Numbered from the stretch's first letter, positions 20,875-29,993 are shown. The stretch is 64,000 bases of DNA from Janibacter cremeus (GCF_029395675.1 NZ_CP115184.1:1178001-1242000), one strand, 5' to 3'. The notes: generated by a model not told the origin, from the sequence alone. Program-made: numbers and translations.

Positions 20875-22169
20875 GGGCGAACCTCTCCGTCGGCTGCCGT
20901 GATGCGGCCGTTCAAGATCGTCGTGCGGACGCGTCCGGTGAGGGTGCGCCCGGCGAAGGGGGTGTTGCGGGACAGGGACAGCGAGGTACCGGGGTCGACG
21001 GTGACCTCGGCACGGGGATCGACGAGGACGAGGTTGGCGGGCGACCCCGGGCGGATGGCCTGCCCGTGCCCGTCCAGCCCCGCGATGCGGGCAGGGGTGG
21101 TGGACATCCGCTCGGTCAGCGTTGCCCAGTCCATGCGGCCGGAGGCGACCATCACGTCGTGCACGACGGAGAAGGCCGTCTCCAGCCCGATCATCCCGAA
21201 GGCCGCGTCGGGGAAGGCGTGCTCCTTGTCGTGCCGGGCGTGCGGTGCGTGGTCGGTGGCGACCGCGTCGATGGTCCCGTCGGCGAGCGCCGCACGCAGG
21301 GCGTCGACGTCCTCCTGGGGCCGCAGCGGCGGGTTGACCTTGTAGACCGGGTCGTAGCCGCGGAGCAGGTCCGTCGTCAGCAGCAGGTGGTGGGGGGTCA
21401 CCTCCGCGGTGATCCGGGCCCCGCGCCGCTTGGCCCAGCGCACCGCCTCCACCCCCTCGGCGGTCGTGACGTGCGCGACGTGGACGCGGGAGCCGGTGTG
21501 CAGCGCGAGCTCCGCATCGCGCGCGATGATGCTCGACTCCGCCACCGCGGGCCACCCGGTCAGGCCGAGCCGTCCGCTGATCTCGCCCTCGTGGCAGCAG
21601 GCGTTCGGCCCGGCCAGCGAGGGGTCCTGGGCGTGCTGGGAGACCACACCGTCGAAGGCACGCACGTACTCCAGCGCGCGACGCATCACCCGGGAGTCGT
21701 GGACGCACCTGCCGTCGTCGGAGAAGACCCGCACCCGGGCGCGGGACCGGTGCATCAGGCCCAGCTCGGCCAGCTCGGCGCCCTCGAGCCCCTTGGTCAC
21801 GGCACCGATCGGCTGCACGTCGACGAGACCCGCAGCGGTGCCGAGGTCGAGCACGTGCTCGGCGGCCTCACCGGTGTCGGTCACCGGCGTGGTGTTGGCC
21901 ATCGCGAGGATCGCGGTGAACCCGCCGGCCGCGGCGGCGGCGGACCCGGAGCGCACCGTCTCGGCGTCCTCCCGTCCGGGCTGGCGCAGGTGGGTGTGCA
22001 GGTCGACGAAGCCGGGCAGCAGCACCAGCCCCTCGGCGTCGACGCGCTCGACGCCGGAGGTGGTGTCGGTGCCTCTCGCGCCGACGGTGGCGACGTGGCC
22101 GTCACGGACGAGGACGTCGGCCGGGTCGCCACCGAGGACGGCCGCGCCGGTGATCAGCAGCTCGCTCAT
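20871..22169 (-). CDS. pyrC: Dihydroorotase
   Basis: PyrC cyclises carbamoyl aspartate to dihydroorotate. The 432-residue amidohydrolase has the zinc motif [38 protein letters not shown] and the catalytic Asp in [14 protein letters not shown]. It is the type I dihydroorotase common in Gram-positives. It overlaps pyrB and carA by four bases each. Confidence 0.97.
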   Translation of the reverse strand: MSELLITGAAVLGGDPADVLVRDGHVATVGARGTDTTSGVERVDAEGLVLLPGFVDLHTHLRQPGREDAETVRSGSAAAAAGGFTAILAMANTTPVTDTGEAAEHVLDLGTAAGLVDVQPIGAVTKGLEGAELAELGLMHRSRARVRVFSDDGRCVHDSRVMRRALEYVRAFDGVVSQHAQDPSLAGPNACCHEGEISGRLGLTGWPAVAESSIIARDAELALHTGSRVHVAHVTTAEGVEAVRWAKRRGARITAEVTPHHLLLTTDLLRGYDPVYKVNPPLRPQEDVDALRAALADGTIDAVATDHAPHARHDKEHAFPDAAFGMIGLETAFSVVHDVMVASGRMDWATLTERMSTTPARIAGLDGHGQAIRPGSPANLVLVDPRAEVTVDPGTSLSLSRNTPFAGRTLTGRVRTTILNGRITAADGEVRP

Positions 22170-23140
22170 GCGGCGCTCCCTTCGACGCTGCCGTCCGAGG
22201 CCAGGAGGTGGTACAGGACGCTCATGCGCACGGCGACCCCGGCGCTGACCTGGTCGAGCACGAGGCTGCTGGCCGCGTCCGCGGCGTCGGCCGCGATCTC
22301 CAGGCCGCGGTTCATCGGCCCGGGGTGGCAGATGACCGCCTCGGGGTTGCGCGCCGTCAGGGCGGTCAGCCGGTCGCGGGTCAGGCCGTAGCCGACCGTG
22401 TACTCACGCGGCGTGGGGAAGAAGCCGCCGGCCATCCGCTCGCGCTGGACGCGCAGCATCATCAGGGCGTCGACGCCCGAGTCGATGACCTCGTCGAGGT
22501 CGTCGGCGAGGGCGAAGCCGTCGGTCGCGGCCCAGGACGCGACCCCGCTCGGCATGAGCGTGGGTGGTGCGACCACGGTGACGTGCGCGCCGAGCCGCGG
22601 CAGGGCCAGCACGTTGGAGCGGAAGACCCGCGAGTGGGTGACGTCACCGACGATCGCGATCCGCTTGCCCTCCAGCGTGCCGAGGCGCCGCTCGAGGGTG
22701 TAGGCGTCCAGGAGCGCCTGGGTGGGGTGCTCGTGCGTGCCGTCACCGGCGTTGAGGACCGAGGTCGCCACCCCCGACTCGTCGAACCACCCGGCGACCT
22801 GGTGGGCGGCACCGGAGGCCTGGTGGCGCATGACGATCGCGTCCACGCCCATCGCGGCGATCGTGCGCACGGTGTCGCGCAGGGACTCGCCCTTGGAGGC
22901 GGAGGACCCCTTGCCGGTGATGTTGATCGTGTCGGCGCTCATCCACTTGCCGGCGATCTCGAAGGAGGAGCGCGTGCGGGTGGAGTCCTCGAAGAAGAGG
23001 TTGATCACCGTGCGCCCGCGCAGGGTCGGGATCTTCTTGACGGCACGGTGCTGCACGTCGTGCATCTCCGTCGCGGTGCTGAGCACGGAGCGAAGGGCGT
23101 CGTCGTCGAGGTCGGCCACCGACAGGAGGTGCTTGGTCAT
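22166..23140 (-). CDS. pyrB: Aspartate carbamoyltransferase catalytic subunit
   Basis: PyrB condenses carbamoyl phosphate with aspartate, the committed pyrimidine step. The 324-residue protein has the carbamoyl-phosphate signature [16 protein letters not shown], the catalytic loop [25 protein letters not shown] and [12 protein letters not shown]. No pyrI regulatory subunit is present, so control presumably acts through PyrR. It overlaps pyrR by four bases. Confidence 0.97.
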   Translation of the reverse strand: MTKHLLSVADLDDDALRSVLSTATEMHDVQHRAVKKIPTLRGRTVINLFFEDSTRTRSSFEIAGKWMSADTINITGKGSSASKGESLRDTVRTIAAMGVDAIVMRHQASGAAHQVAGWFDESGVATSVLNAGDGTHEHPTQALLDAYTLERRLGTLEGKRIAIVGDVTHSRVFRSNVLALPRLGAHVTVVAPPTLMPSGVASWAATDGFALADDLDEVIDSGVDALMMLRVQRERMAGGFFPTPREYTVGYGLTRDRLTALTARNPEAVICHPGPMNRGLEIAADAADAASSLVLDQVSAGVAVRMSVLYHLLASDGSVEGSAA

Positions 23141-23721
23141 CGCTCGCCCCTCGAGATCGTCACCGAGTCCTCGACGTCGTCGTGCCCGGTCAGGCGCACC
23201 GTCACGCGCTCGGAGTGCGAGGTCGGGAGGTTCTTGCCGACGTGGTCGGCGCGGATGGGCAGCTCCCGGTGGCCGCGGTCGACGAGCACGGCCAGGCGCA
23301 CGGAGCGCGGGCGACCGTAGTCGGCCAGGGCGTCGAGGGCGGCCCGCACGGTGCGGCCGGAGTAGAGCACGTCGTCGACGAGGACGACGACGCGGTCGTC
23401 GACCCCGGCCGAGGGGAAGTGCGTCTGGTGCGGGGTCTTCGTCGGGCGACCGCGCAGGTCGTCCCGGTACATCGTCACGTCGAGCGAGCCGACGGGCACC
23501 TCGCTGCCCTCGATCTCGGCGATGAGGTCGCCCAGACGACGGGCGAGCTCCACGCCGCGGCTGGGGATCCCCAGGAGGACGACGTTGCCGGCCCCCTTGT
23601 TGCGCTCGACGACCTCGTGAGCGATGCGGCGCAGCGCCCGGGAGATGTCACCGGCGCTGAGGACCTCGCGGTCTGCCGGGGGGTGGTCAGTGGCCTGCGG
23701 GGGCGGCGAGTCCGGACACAT
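23137..23721 (-). CDS. pyrR: Pyrimidine regulatory protein PyrR / uracil phosphoribosyltransferase
   Basis: PyrR senses UMP and binds leader RNA of pyr operons, and often has weak uracil phosphoribosyltransferase activity. The 194-residue protein has the PRPP loop [18 protein letters not shown] and [27 protein letters not shown] is also typical. ATG at 23721 is preceded by AAGGAGGT, and this Shine-Dalgarno lies in one arm of a leader hairpin (23736-23769). It is the first gene of the pyr operon. The first 25 residues are disordered. Confidence 0.95.
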   Translation of the reverse strand: MCPDSPPPQATDHPPADREVLSAGDISRALRRIAHEVVERNKGAGNVVLLGIPSRGVELARRLGDLIAEIEGSEVPVGSLDVTMYRDDLRGRPTKTPHQTHFPSAGVDDRVVVLVDDVLYSGRTVRAALDALADYGRPRSVRLAVLVDRGHRELPIRADHVGKNLPTSHSERVTVRLTGHDDVEDSVTISRGER

Positions 23722-23735
23722 GGGTGTCGTAGACC

Positions 23736-23769
23736 TCCTTCTCTGCCTCACGGGACAGCGGTTAAAGGA
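23736..23769 (-). promoter_or_regulatory. Putative PyrR-binding leader hairpin covering the pyrR ribosome site
   Basis: On the minus strand, TCCTT (23769-23765) can pair with AAGGA (23740-23736), the core of the pyrR Shine-Dalgarno. An inner CTG/CAG stem closes the loop TCCCGTGAGG. The conserved-looking CCCGTGAGGCAGAGAAGG resembles actinobacterial pyr leaders, where PyrR with UMP is known (Mycobacterium smegmatis) to repress translation by stabilising a hairpin that hides the ribosome site. The pairing is seen in sequence; PyrR binding is inferred. Confidence 0.6.
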
Positions 23770-23783
23770 TGTCGGTCGGCTCG

Positions 23784-23789
23784 ACCATA
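23784..23789 (-). promoter_or_regulatory. Possible -10 box for the pyr operon
   Basis: Minus-strand TATGGT lies about 15 nt upstream of the leader hairpin, which would give a leader of roughly 55 nt before the pyrR ATG. No convincing -35 hexamer is seen. Confidence 0.35.
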
Positions 23790-23828
23790 CCGCCCCCGGC
23801 CGGCCGACCGCACCACGGTCCACCTCAT

Positions 23829-23839
23829 TGATGACATCA
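23829..23839. promoter_or_regulatory. 11-bp palindrome upstream of metN
   Basis: TGATG-A-CATCA is a perfect inverted repeat with a single central base. It lies just upstream of the predicted metN -35. It could be an operator half-pair for a dimeric regulator, but no regulator gene is nearby and chance cannot be excluded. Confidence 0.35.
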
Positions 23840-23844
23840 TCGTT

Positions 23845-23874
23845 TTGATTATGCCTCGCATAACGTCCTATTAT
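23845..23874 (+). promoter_or_regulatory. Predicted metN promoter (-35 TTGATT, -10 TATTAT)
   Basis: TTGATT at 23845-23850 and TATTAT at 23869-23874 are separated by 18 bp, a near-consensus sigma-70-type promoter and the strongest seen in the window. Six bases (CCTTCG) separate the -10 from GTG at 23881, so the transcript probably begins at the metN start codon. The local AT content contrasts with the flanking genes. Confidence 0.7.
23849..23863. promoter_or_regulatory. Inverted repeat between -35 and -10 of metN, putative operator
   Basis: TTATGC-CTC-GCATAA is a perfect 6-3-6 inverted repeat lying inside the spacer of the predicted metN promoter. A protein bound here would block RNA polymerase. 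The sequence does not match the McbR/McbR-like or other methionine operators I know, and the cognate regulator is not encoded in the window. Confidence 0.5.
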
Positions 23875-23880
23875 CCTTCG

Positions 23881-24882
23881 GTGACTGCCCCACCTCTGCT
23901 CGACATCCAGGGGCTGTGCAAGGAGTTCCCCTCCCCCAGCGGCCCTGTCGTTGCCCTCGAGGACATCACCCTGTCCATCCCGAGAGGCTCCATCCACGGC
24001 ATCGTCGGCCGCTCCGGCGCCGGCAAGTCCACCCTCATCCGGTGTCTCACCGGACTGGAGCGGCCCACCTCGGGGAACGTCGTCCTCGACGGGACCGCCA
24101 TCTCGTCCCTGACCGGCCGGCAACTGCGCACCGCGCGCCGGCGCTTCGGCATGGTCTTCCAGCACGCGAACATCCTCGACTCCCGCACGGCAGCCGACAA
24201 CATCGCCCTCCCGCTGGAGATCGCGGGCTGGTCGCGGGCCGAGCGCGTCGCCCGCGTCACCGAGTTGCTCGACCTGGTCGGTCTGGCCGATCGAGCGGAC
24301 AACCACCCGGCCCAGCTCTCCGGCGGGCAGCAACAGCGGGTCGGGATCGCCCGTGCCCTGGCGGCGCGGCCGGACATCCTCCTGTGCGACGAGCCCACGT
24401 CCGCCCTCGACGCCACGACCACCAGGCAGATCCTCGACCTGCTGCGCTCCCTGCGCGACCGCCTCGGCATCACCGTCGTCGTCATCACCCACGAGCCGGG
24501 CGTGGTCCGGGAGACGTGCGACGCGGTCACGCTGCTCGGTGACGGGGCCGTCCTCGAGAGCGGGGACATCGCGACGGTCGTGGCCGACCCGGCCGGACGG
24601 CTGCACCGTGACCTGATCCCCCTTCCGCCGACACCCCTCGCGGCAGACCGCCGCCACGTGGAGGTCGCCCTCGGTGCTGCCGGAGCCACCGGCGAGAGCG
24701 TCGACACGGTGCTGCAGCTGCTGCGCGACCGGGGCATCGGCGTCGAGGTCGCCGCGGCGACGCTGGAGACGATCGGCGGGCGCCGGGTCGGCCGGATCCA
24801 GCTCGAGATCGCGCCCGACCATGTCGCGGACGCGGTGCGAGTGCTCACCGTCGCCCGTCTGGCACCGGAGGTGGTCGCATGA
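23881..24882 (+). CDS. metN: Methionine ABC transporter ATP-binding protein
   Basis: MetN powers uptake of D/L-methionine. The 333-residue protein has Walker [12 protein letters not shown], the Q-loop [13 protein letters not shown], signature [15 protein letters not shown], Walker [13 protein letters not shown] and the switch His in [10 protein letters not shown]-terminal NIL domain (about residues 255-333), the methionine-sensing regulatory site of this family, is present. GTG at 23881 is preferred over ATG at 23851 because the latter lies upstream of the -10 box. The stop overlaps metI. Confidence 0.93.
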   Translation: MTAPPLLDIQGLCKEFPSPSGPVVALEDITLSIPRGSIHGIVGRSGAGKSTLIRCLTGLERPTSGNVVLDGTAISSLTGRQLRTARRRFGMVFQHANILDSRTAADNIALPLEIAGWSRAERVARVTELLDLVGLADRADNHPAQLSGGQQQRVGIARALAARPDILLCDEPTSALDATTTRQILDLLRSLRDRLGITVVVITHEPGVVRETCDAVTLLGDGAVLESGDIATVVADPAGRLHRDLIPLPPTPLAADRRHVEVALGAAGATGESVDTVLQLLRDRGIGVEVAAATLETIGGRRVGRIQLEIAPDHVADAVRVLTVARLAPEVVA

Positions 24883-25577
24883 CCACCGTCGCCGCCGGCA
24901 TCGCCGCAGACCCGCGGTGGCTGGACAACCCGGTCATCCGGGACGGGATACTCACCGCCACCTGGGAGACGCTCGCGATGACGGGGGTGACCAGCCTGTT
25001 CACGCTCCTGCTGGGCATCCCGGTCGGGGTGGTGCTGCACGCCACGTCCCCGGGCGGCATCGCGCCGAGCCCGATGATGAACAGAGTCGTCGGCGCCGTC
25101 GTCAACGTCGGTCGCTCGTTACCCTTCCTCGTCCTGATGATCGCGATCATCCCGTTCACGAGGTTCGTGGTCGGGACCTCCCTCGGCTGGCAGGCGGCGT
25201 GTGTGCCCCTGACGATCGGCGCCATCCCCTTCTACGCCCGGTTGGTCGAGATCTCGCTGCGCGAGGTCGCCGGCGGCAAGGTCGAGGCGGTGACGATGAT
25301 GGGCGCCTCCCGTTGGGAGATCACCCGCAAGGTCCTGCTCCCCGAGTCCCTGCCCGGCCTCGTCGGCGGGCTGACGACCACGATCATCGCCGTCATCGGG
25401 TACACGGCCATGGCCGGGGCCGTGGGCGGCGGCGGCCTCGGTGCCGTCGCGATGACCTACGGCTACAGCCGCTTCGAGACCGACGTGATGATCGTCTGCG
25501 TCGTCCTGCTCGTGGTCATCGTCACGATCGTGCAGGTGCTCGGCGACCTCCTCGCCCGCCGGCTCGACCATCGCTGA
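24879..25577 (+). CDS. metI: Methionine ABC transporter permease
   Basis: MetI forms the homodimeric membrane channel of the MetNIQ importer. The 232-residue protein has about five or six membrane segments and the cytoplasmic coupling (EAA) loop [18 protein letters not shown] near residue 140, which docks to MetN. ATG at 24879 overlaps the metN stop (ATGA), indicating coupled translation. The C terminus [13 protein letters not shown] is typical of the family. Confidence 0.95.
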   Translation: MTTVAAGIAADPRWLDNPVIRDGILTATWETLAMTGVTSLFTLLLGIPVGVVLHATSPGGIAPSPMMNRVVGAVVNVGRSLPFLVLMIAIIPFTRFVVGTSLGWQAACVPLTIGAIPFYARLVEISLREVAGGKVEAVTMMGASRWEITRKVLLPESLPGLVGGLTTTIIAVIGYTAMAGAVGGGGLGAVAMTYGYSRFETDVMIVCVVLLVVIVTIVQVLGDLLARRLDHR

Positions 25578-25639
25578 CCCCGCCTCCGGACCACCCCGTG
25601 ACCGTTTCCCGGTCGGACCAACCCCACGAAAGGAACAGC

Positions 25640-26494
25640 ATGTCCCACTTCCGTTCCCGCACGCGCACCGCCGCGCTGCTGACTCTCTCGGCCATCGGTC
25701 TCACCGCGTGCGGTGCGGGAGGCGGTGACGGGGCCGCCGGCCCGCAGACGGGCGACGACGGTGTCACCACCATCGCCATCGGTGCCTCCCCGACCCCGCA
25801 CACCAGAATCCTCGAGTTCATCGACAAGGAGCTGGCACCCGAGGCGGAGCTCGACCTGGAGATCACGACCATCGCGGACTACGTCCAGCCCAACGTGCAG
25901 CTGCAGGAGGGCACGCTGGATGCCAACTACTTCCAGCACGAGCCCTACCTCGAGGAGCAGATCTCGGATCGCGGGTACGACTTCGCCCACTACCGGGGCA
26001 TCCACATCGAGCCCTACGCCCTCTACTCCGACACCGTCGAGGACGTGGGGGACCTGCCGCAGGGCGCGCAGATCGGCGTGAGCAACGACCCGGCGAACCA
26101 GGGCCGGGCTCTCGAGCTGCTCCAGAGCGCCGACCTGATCACGCTCGAGGACGGCAAGGACGCCACCAACGCGACGCTGAACGACATCGCGGACAACCCC
26201 AAGGAGCTGGAGTTCACGGCGACCGACCCGGCCCAGCTCGTGCGCGCTCTGGAGGACCTGGACGGGGCGGTCATCAACGGCAACTACGCCCTCGAGGCAG
26301 ATCTGGTGCCCACGCAGGACGGCCTGCTCGTCGAGGACGGAGAGGACAACCCCTACGCCAACTTCATCGCCGTCCGGTCCGAGGACAAGGACGACCCCGC
26401 GTTGCAGAAGCTGAACGAGCTCGCCCGCTCCCCCGAGGTCGAGGCGTACATCGAGGAGACCTGGCCGAAGGGCGGCGTCCTGCCGGCCTTCTGA
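25640..26494 (+). CDS. metQ: Methionine-binding lipoprotein
   Basis: MetQ is the NlpA-family solute-binding lipoprotein of the methionine importer. The 284-residue precursor has a basic N terminus, a hydrophobic stretch and the lipobox LTAC with Cys24 as the lipidation site. The mature domain shows DYVQPNVQLQEGTLDANYFQHE-like ligand-site elements and GAQIGVSNDPANQGRAL. ATG at 25640 has GAAAGGA about 7 bases upstream. It follows metI by 62 bases, and a strong hairpin lies 35 bases after the stop. Confidence 0.95.
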   Translation: MSHFRSRTRTAALLTLSAIGLTACGAGGGDGAAGPQTGDDGVTTIAIGASPTPHTRILEFIDKELAPEAELDLEITTIADYVQPNVQLQEGTLDANYFQHEPYLEEQISDRGYDFAHYRGIHIEPYALYSDTVEDVGDLPQGAQIGVSNDPANQGRALELLQSADLITLEDGKDATNATLNDIADNPKELEFTATDPAQLVRALEDLDGAVINGNYALEADLVPTQDGLLVEDGEDNPYANFIAVRSEDKDDPALQKLNELARSPEVEAYIEETWPKGGVLPAF

Positions 26495-26498
26495 CCGC

Positions 26499-27662
26499 CT
26501 ACCGCTCGCGGGGCCGGGGACGACCCGACGGCCGGTCATCACGCACTCCCGTGATGACCGGCCGGTGTCCGAGGACGGCGGCGACCTCCCCCAGCGCGAC
26601 GATCTCCTCGAGGATGACGCGCGTCGGAGTGAGCATCGTCAGGCGCCCCGCGGCGAGGTCCGCGAGCAGGCGCCCCGCCGGCTCCCAGCCCGACCGGGTC
26701 GCCTCGCTCGTGAGGTGCTGCGGCTGGCTCGCCGTCTCGTGCGGGACGGGGAGGACGTAGAAGGCGACGTCGAAGCGCTTCGGGACGATCTCGGGGGTGA
26801 TCCACCGGTCCCACGGGTGCAGCGACGAGGGGGCCGCCTGCATCCCGGTCTCCTCCTCGAGCTCACGCAGCCCGGTGGCCAGGAGGGTCCGGGCGTGCTC
26901 CCGGGGGTCGCTGGGGGTCGGGCTCCACCGGCACCAGCGCCGGACGTGCTCGGCCTCGACCTCGGGAGGAAGGGGGATCCCCGCCCCCGCAGCCACGTCA
27001 CCGGGGTCGCACCGGCCCCCCGGGAAGACGACGGCACCGGCCGCGAAGTCCATGGTGCTCTGCCGGTGCTGGACGAAGACCTCCACGCCGCCCGGGCCGT
27101 CCCGCAGCGGGATGACGCTGACCGCGGGTCGGGGCTCGACGGTGGTCGTCGCCAGGGGGACGGACATGATGATCCGGGGGCCTCCCGCGTCGAGTCCGGC
27201 CGCACGCTCCCGTGCCCTGATCTCCCGGACGGGCTCGGGGGCGTCGGTCTCGTGGACCTCACGGAACCCGAGCTGTCGGTAGAAGGGTGCGTTCCAGGGG
27301 ACGTCGGCGAAGGTGCACAGCGTCATCGCGGCGTGGCCCCGTCGGGCCGCCTCGACCTGGGCGGCGCTGACGAGCCCGCGACCGGTGCCCCGGCGCATGT
27401 GGTCCGGGTGCACCGAGAGCTGGTCGAGGTGGGCGTGACCGCCGAGGTCGAGCACGTGGGCGAACCCGACCGGGGGCTCCCCGGCGACGAGGACGAAGCC
27501 CGGGCGTGCCAGCCGCTGGTCACCCGACGGCGCCGGGGCCCAGCGCGAGACGTCCATGACCTCGGCGAACATCGGGGAGCCGGCGTCCTCGATCGCTGCG
27601 AGGGCGGCCAGCGCCGGGTCGCCCGGCGCGAGCGGCCTCACCGGCGGGTGTGGGGTAGGCAT
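26499..27662 (-). CDS. GNAT acetyltransferase fused to NUDT19-like NUDIX hydrolase
   Basis: This 387-residue ORF is one uninterrupted frame. Residues 1-170 form a GNAT domain with the acetyl-CoA loop HMRRGTGRGL (about 88-97), then FYRQLGF and an ending GPRIIMSVPL that looks like a normal GNAT C terminus. From residue 172 a NUDIX domain follows: VVFPGGRCDPGD (211-222), an insertion of about 43 residues, then GLRELEEETGM (264-274). An insertion inside the NUDIX box is the mark of the NUDT19/RP2 group, some of which cleave CoA. ATG at 27662 starts the GNAT part. Met166 could start a separate NUDIX protein. Substrates are unknown. Confidence 0.78.
   Translation of the reverse strand: MPTPHPPVRPLAPGDPALAALAAIEDAGSPMFAEVMDVSRWAPAPSGDQRLARPGFVLVAGEPPVGFAHVLDLGGHAHLDQLSVHPDHMRRGTGRGLVSAAQVEAARRGHAAMTLCTFADVPWNAPFYRQLGFREVHETDAPEPVREIRARERAAGLDAGGPRIIMSVPLATTTVEPRPAVSVIPLRDGPGGVEVFVQHRQSTMDFAAGAVVFPGGRCDPGDVAAGAGIPLPPEVEAEHVRRWCRWSPTPSDPREHARTLLATGLRELEEETGMQAAPSSLHPWDRWITPEIVPKRFDVAFYVLPVPHETASQPQHLTSEATRSGWEPAGRLLADLAAGRLTMLTPTRVILEEIVALGEVAAVLGHRPVITGVRDDRPSGRPRPRER
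26529..26564. terminator. Strong bidirectional hairpin after metQ
   Basis: Fifteen base pairs (26529-26543 with 26550-26564) close a 6-nt loop, CACTCC. The stem contains CCGGTCATCACG and its exact complement. It is 35 bases after metQ and lies inside the last coding codons of the convergent GNAT-NUDIX gene. No T-tract follows, as often in high-GC actinobacteria. It is the likely terminator of metNIQ. Confidence 0.7.
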
Positions 27663-27709
27663 GTGTCGATCCTGCCCGAGCCGTCCGGAGCTGCGCTCCC
27701 CGGGTCCGG

Positions 27710-28990
27710 TCAGCCGAGCAGACGGTCGAGGGCCCGGCCGAACGGCCCGAGTGGTGGGGCCGGTGGAGCGTCGGAGGCCGACCGGGGGCGGTCCTGGTCG
27801 TCGACGGCGCTGAGCGCCCGCAGGTAGGACCGCTCGGCCCGCTCCGCTGCCCGGCGCCCCTCGTCGGTGTCCGGGTGCACGTCCTGCGGGCGCACGGAGC
27901 CGGACCGCAGGTTGGCCTGCTCGCTGAGGTAGCGCACCACGACGGCGCCGACCGCCGCGACCGGGACCGCGAGGAAGGCCCCGACGATGCCGAAGATCGT
28001 GCTCCCCACGGTGACGGCGAGCAGGATGATGCCCGCGTGCAGGTCCATCGAGCGGCCCTGGAGGAAGGGCTGGAGGACGTTGCCCTCGATCTGCTGGACG
28101 GCGACGACCAGCGCCAGCACGAGCAACGCGGTCATCGGCCCGTTGGCGACGAGCGCGACGAGGACGGCGAGTGCGCCCGCCGCGAAGGCACCGATGATCG
28201 GGATGAAGGCTCCGAAGAACGTCAGCACCGCGAGTGCGAACGCCAGCGGGACACCCAGGAGCAGCAGCCCGACCCCGATGAGCACGGCATCGGCGAGTGC
28301 CACGATCGCCTGGGTGCGCACGAAGCCCCCGAGGGTGTTCCACGCCCGGGTGCACACCTCGGTGAGGTGGTCGCCGGCCCGCTCCCCCGCGGTCCTGCGA
28401 ACGAAGGGGAGGAAGTCCGGCCCGTCCTTGAGGAAGAAGAACACCAGGACGAGGACGAGGACGAGCGTGACCAGACCGCTGCCCACGGCCGAGGCACCGG
28501 CCAGCGCCCCGGAGGCGATCTGCCCACCCTGGTCCTGCAGCCACTGCGTCGCCCGGGAGACCCCGTCGTCGATCGTGCGGCTGTCGAGGTTGAAGGGGGG
28601 CTTCGCCAACCAGTCCTGCAGGCTCTGCAGACCCTTCGCGGCGGAGTCGGCCAGCTCACCGGCCTGGCTGACGACCGTCGGGATGATCGCCCCGATCACC
28701 CCGAAGAAGACGACGAGCGAGCCGAGGAGGACGACGACCGCGGCCAGGGCCGAGGGCACCCGGTGACGTCGCAGCCATGCCGTCACCGGCCACAGGACGG
28801 TGGCGACGATGAGGGCGAGGAGGACCGGGAAGATGCCGACCCACAGCCTGCCGACGAGCCAGCCGACCAGGGCGGCACCGACGGCGATGAGCAGCAGTCG
28901 CAGGGACCAGCGGGCGAGCCGGGTGAACCCGTCCCCGATGACCGCACCACGATCGCGCGGTCGGGAGTGGGTCGTGTCCTGCGTCTGCAC
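27710..28990 (-). CDS. AI-2E family transporter
   Basis: The 426-residue membrane protein matches the AI-2E (PF01594) permease family, which includes TqsA and sodium/proton antiporters; the substrate here cannot be assigned. It shows an N-terminal pair of membrane helices, a soluble segment (about residues 120-190), then VTLVLVLVLVFFFLKDGPDF, FALAVLTFFGAFIPIIGAF and the conserved QQIEGNVLQPFLQGRSMDLH. GTG at 28990 has an AGGAGG ribosome site. A proline-rich disordered tail follows residue 370. It lies 28 bases after nusB. Confidence 0.88.
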   Translation of the reverse strand: MQTQDTTHSRPRDRGAVIGDGFTRLARWSLRLLLIAVGAALVGWLVGRLWVGIFPVLLALIVATVLWPVTAWLRRHRVPSALAAVVVLLGSLVVFFGVIGAIIPTVVSQAGELADSAAKGLQSLQDWLAKPPFNLDSRTIDDGVSRATQWLQDQGGQIASGALAGASAVGSGLVTLVLVLVLVFFFLKDGPDFLPFVRRTAGERAGDHLTEVCTRAWNTLGGFVRTQAIVALADAVLIGVGLLLLGVPLAFALAVLTFFGAFIPIIGAFAAGALAVLVALVANGPMTALLVLALVVAVQQIEGNVLQPFLQGRSMDLHAGIILLAVTVGSTIFGIVGAFLAVPVAAVGAVVVRYLSEQANLRSGSVRPQDVHPDTDEGRRAAERAERSYLRALSAVDDQDRPRSASDAPPAPPLGPFGRALDRLLG

Positions 28991-29018
28991 TGCGGCCTCC
29001 TGGGCGGATGGGGGGGAC

Positions 29019-29432
29019 TCAGACGAGCGTGGGCTTGACCTCGACGATCCGCGCGAGCAGACCGTTGATGAATCGTGGTGACTCGTCGGTGCTCAGCTCC
29101 GTGGCCAGCACCACGGCCTCGCTGACGGCGACCTCGTCGGGCACGTCCTCGCTGTAGAGGATCTCCCAGGCGCCCAGGCGCAGGATCGCCCGGTCCACGT
29201 CGGGCATCCGGTCGAGGCCCCAGCCCTGGCTGTAGGTCGTCAGGGCGTCGTTGATGTCAGTCCAGTGCGCGACCACACCCTGCACGGCCGTGATCGTGTA
29301 GGGGTTCAGGGGTGCCGGGGTCACCGGTCGCTCGGCCCGCTCCCGGGCGAGCTCACCGGCATTGATCTCCCGTGACTCCGCCTCGAAGAGCAGGTCGACG
29401 GCCCGCTTGCGGGCCTTGGTCCGTGCGCTCAC
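29019..29432 (-). CDS. nusB: Transcription antitermination factor NusB
   Basis: NusB with NusE/S10 binds boxA RNA and promotes antitermination of rRNA operons. The 137-residue protein shows KARKRAVDLLFEAE at the start, LDRMPDVDRAILRLGAWEIL and VAVSEAVVLATELSTDESPRFINGLLA, the family core. Its GTG directly follows the efp TGA with no gap, so the two are co-translated. The efp-nusB order is common in actinobacteria. Confidence 0.96.
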   Translation of the reverse strand: MSARTKARKRAVDLLFEAESREINAGELARERAERPVTPAPLNPYTITAVQGVVAHWTDINDALTTYSQGWGLDRMPDVDRAILRLGAWEILYSEDVPDEVAVSEAVVLATELSTDESPRFINGLLARIVEVKPTLV

Positions 29433-29993
29433 TCAGTTCACGCGGCCGAGGTAGGAGCCGTCGCGGGTGTCGACCTTGACGCGGGTGCCCTGCTCGAGGA
29501 AGAGGGGCACCGAGATCTCGGCACCGGTCTCGAGGGTGGCCGGCTTGGAGCCGCCGGTGGAGCGGTCACCCTGCAGGCCCGGCTCGGTGTAGGTGATCTC
29601 CAGCTCGACCGACGGCGGCAGCTCGACGTAGAGGACGTTGCCCTCGTGCCGGGCCACGACCGCCTCGTTGTTCTCGAGGAGGAACTTGCTCGCGTTGCCC
29701 ATGACCTCGGGGGTGACGGGGATCTGGTCGAAGGTGCCCGGGTCCATGAAGATGTAGTCGGTGCCGTCGTTGTACAGGTACTGCATCGTCTGCTTGTCGA
29801 CGTTCGACGTCTCGACCTTGGTGCCGGCGTTGAAGGTCTTGTCGATGCTCTTGCCGCTGGTGACGTTCTTCAGCTTCGTGCGCACGAAGGCCGGCCCCTT
29901 GCCGGGCTTGACGTGCTGGAACTCCACGACGGTCCACAGCTGGCCCTCGAGGTTGAGGACCATGCCGTTCTTGAGGTCGTTCGTCGTTGCCAC
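29433..29993 (-). CDS. efp: Translation elongation factor P
   Basis: EF-P relieves ribosome stalling at polyproline stretches. The 186-residue protein has the three beta-barrel domains of the family. The tip loop reads [17 protein letters not shown]; the PGKGP form is the actinobacterial type reported to work with an unmodified lysine, and no EpmA-like modification enzyme is seen nearby. GTG at 29993 starts [10 protein letters not shown]. It is separated from the aro genes by the lipase and glutamate-synthase-like genes. Confidence 0.97.
   Translation of the reverse strand: MATTNDLKNGMVLNLEGQLWTVVEFQHVKPGKGPAFVRTKLKNVTSGKSIDKTFNAGTKVETSNVDKQTMQYLYNDGTDYIFMDPGTFDQIPVTPEVMGNASKFLLENNEAVVARHEGNVLYVELPPSVELEITYTEPGLQGDRSTGGSKPATLETGAEISVPLFLEQGTRVKVDTRDGSYLGRVN

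Noticed and set aside
23851..23853. ATG as metN start
   Set aside because: In frame, but it lies within the predicted promoter spacer, upstream of the -10 box, so it would not be transcribed.
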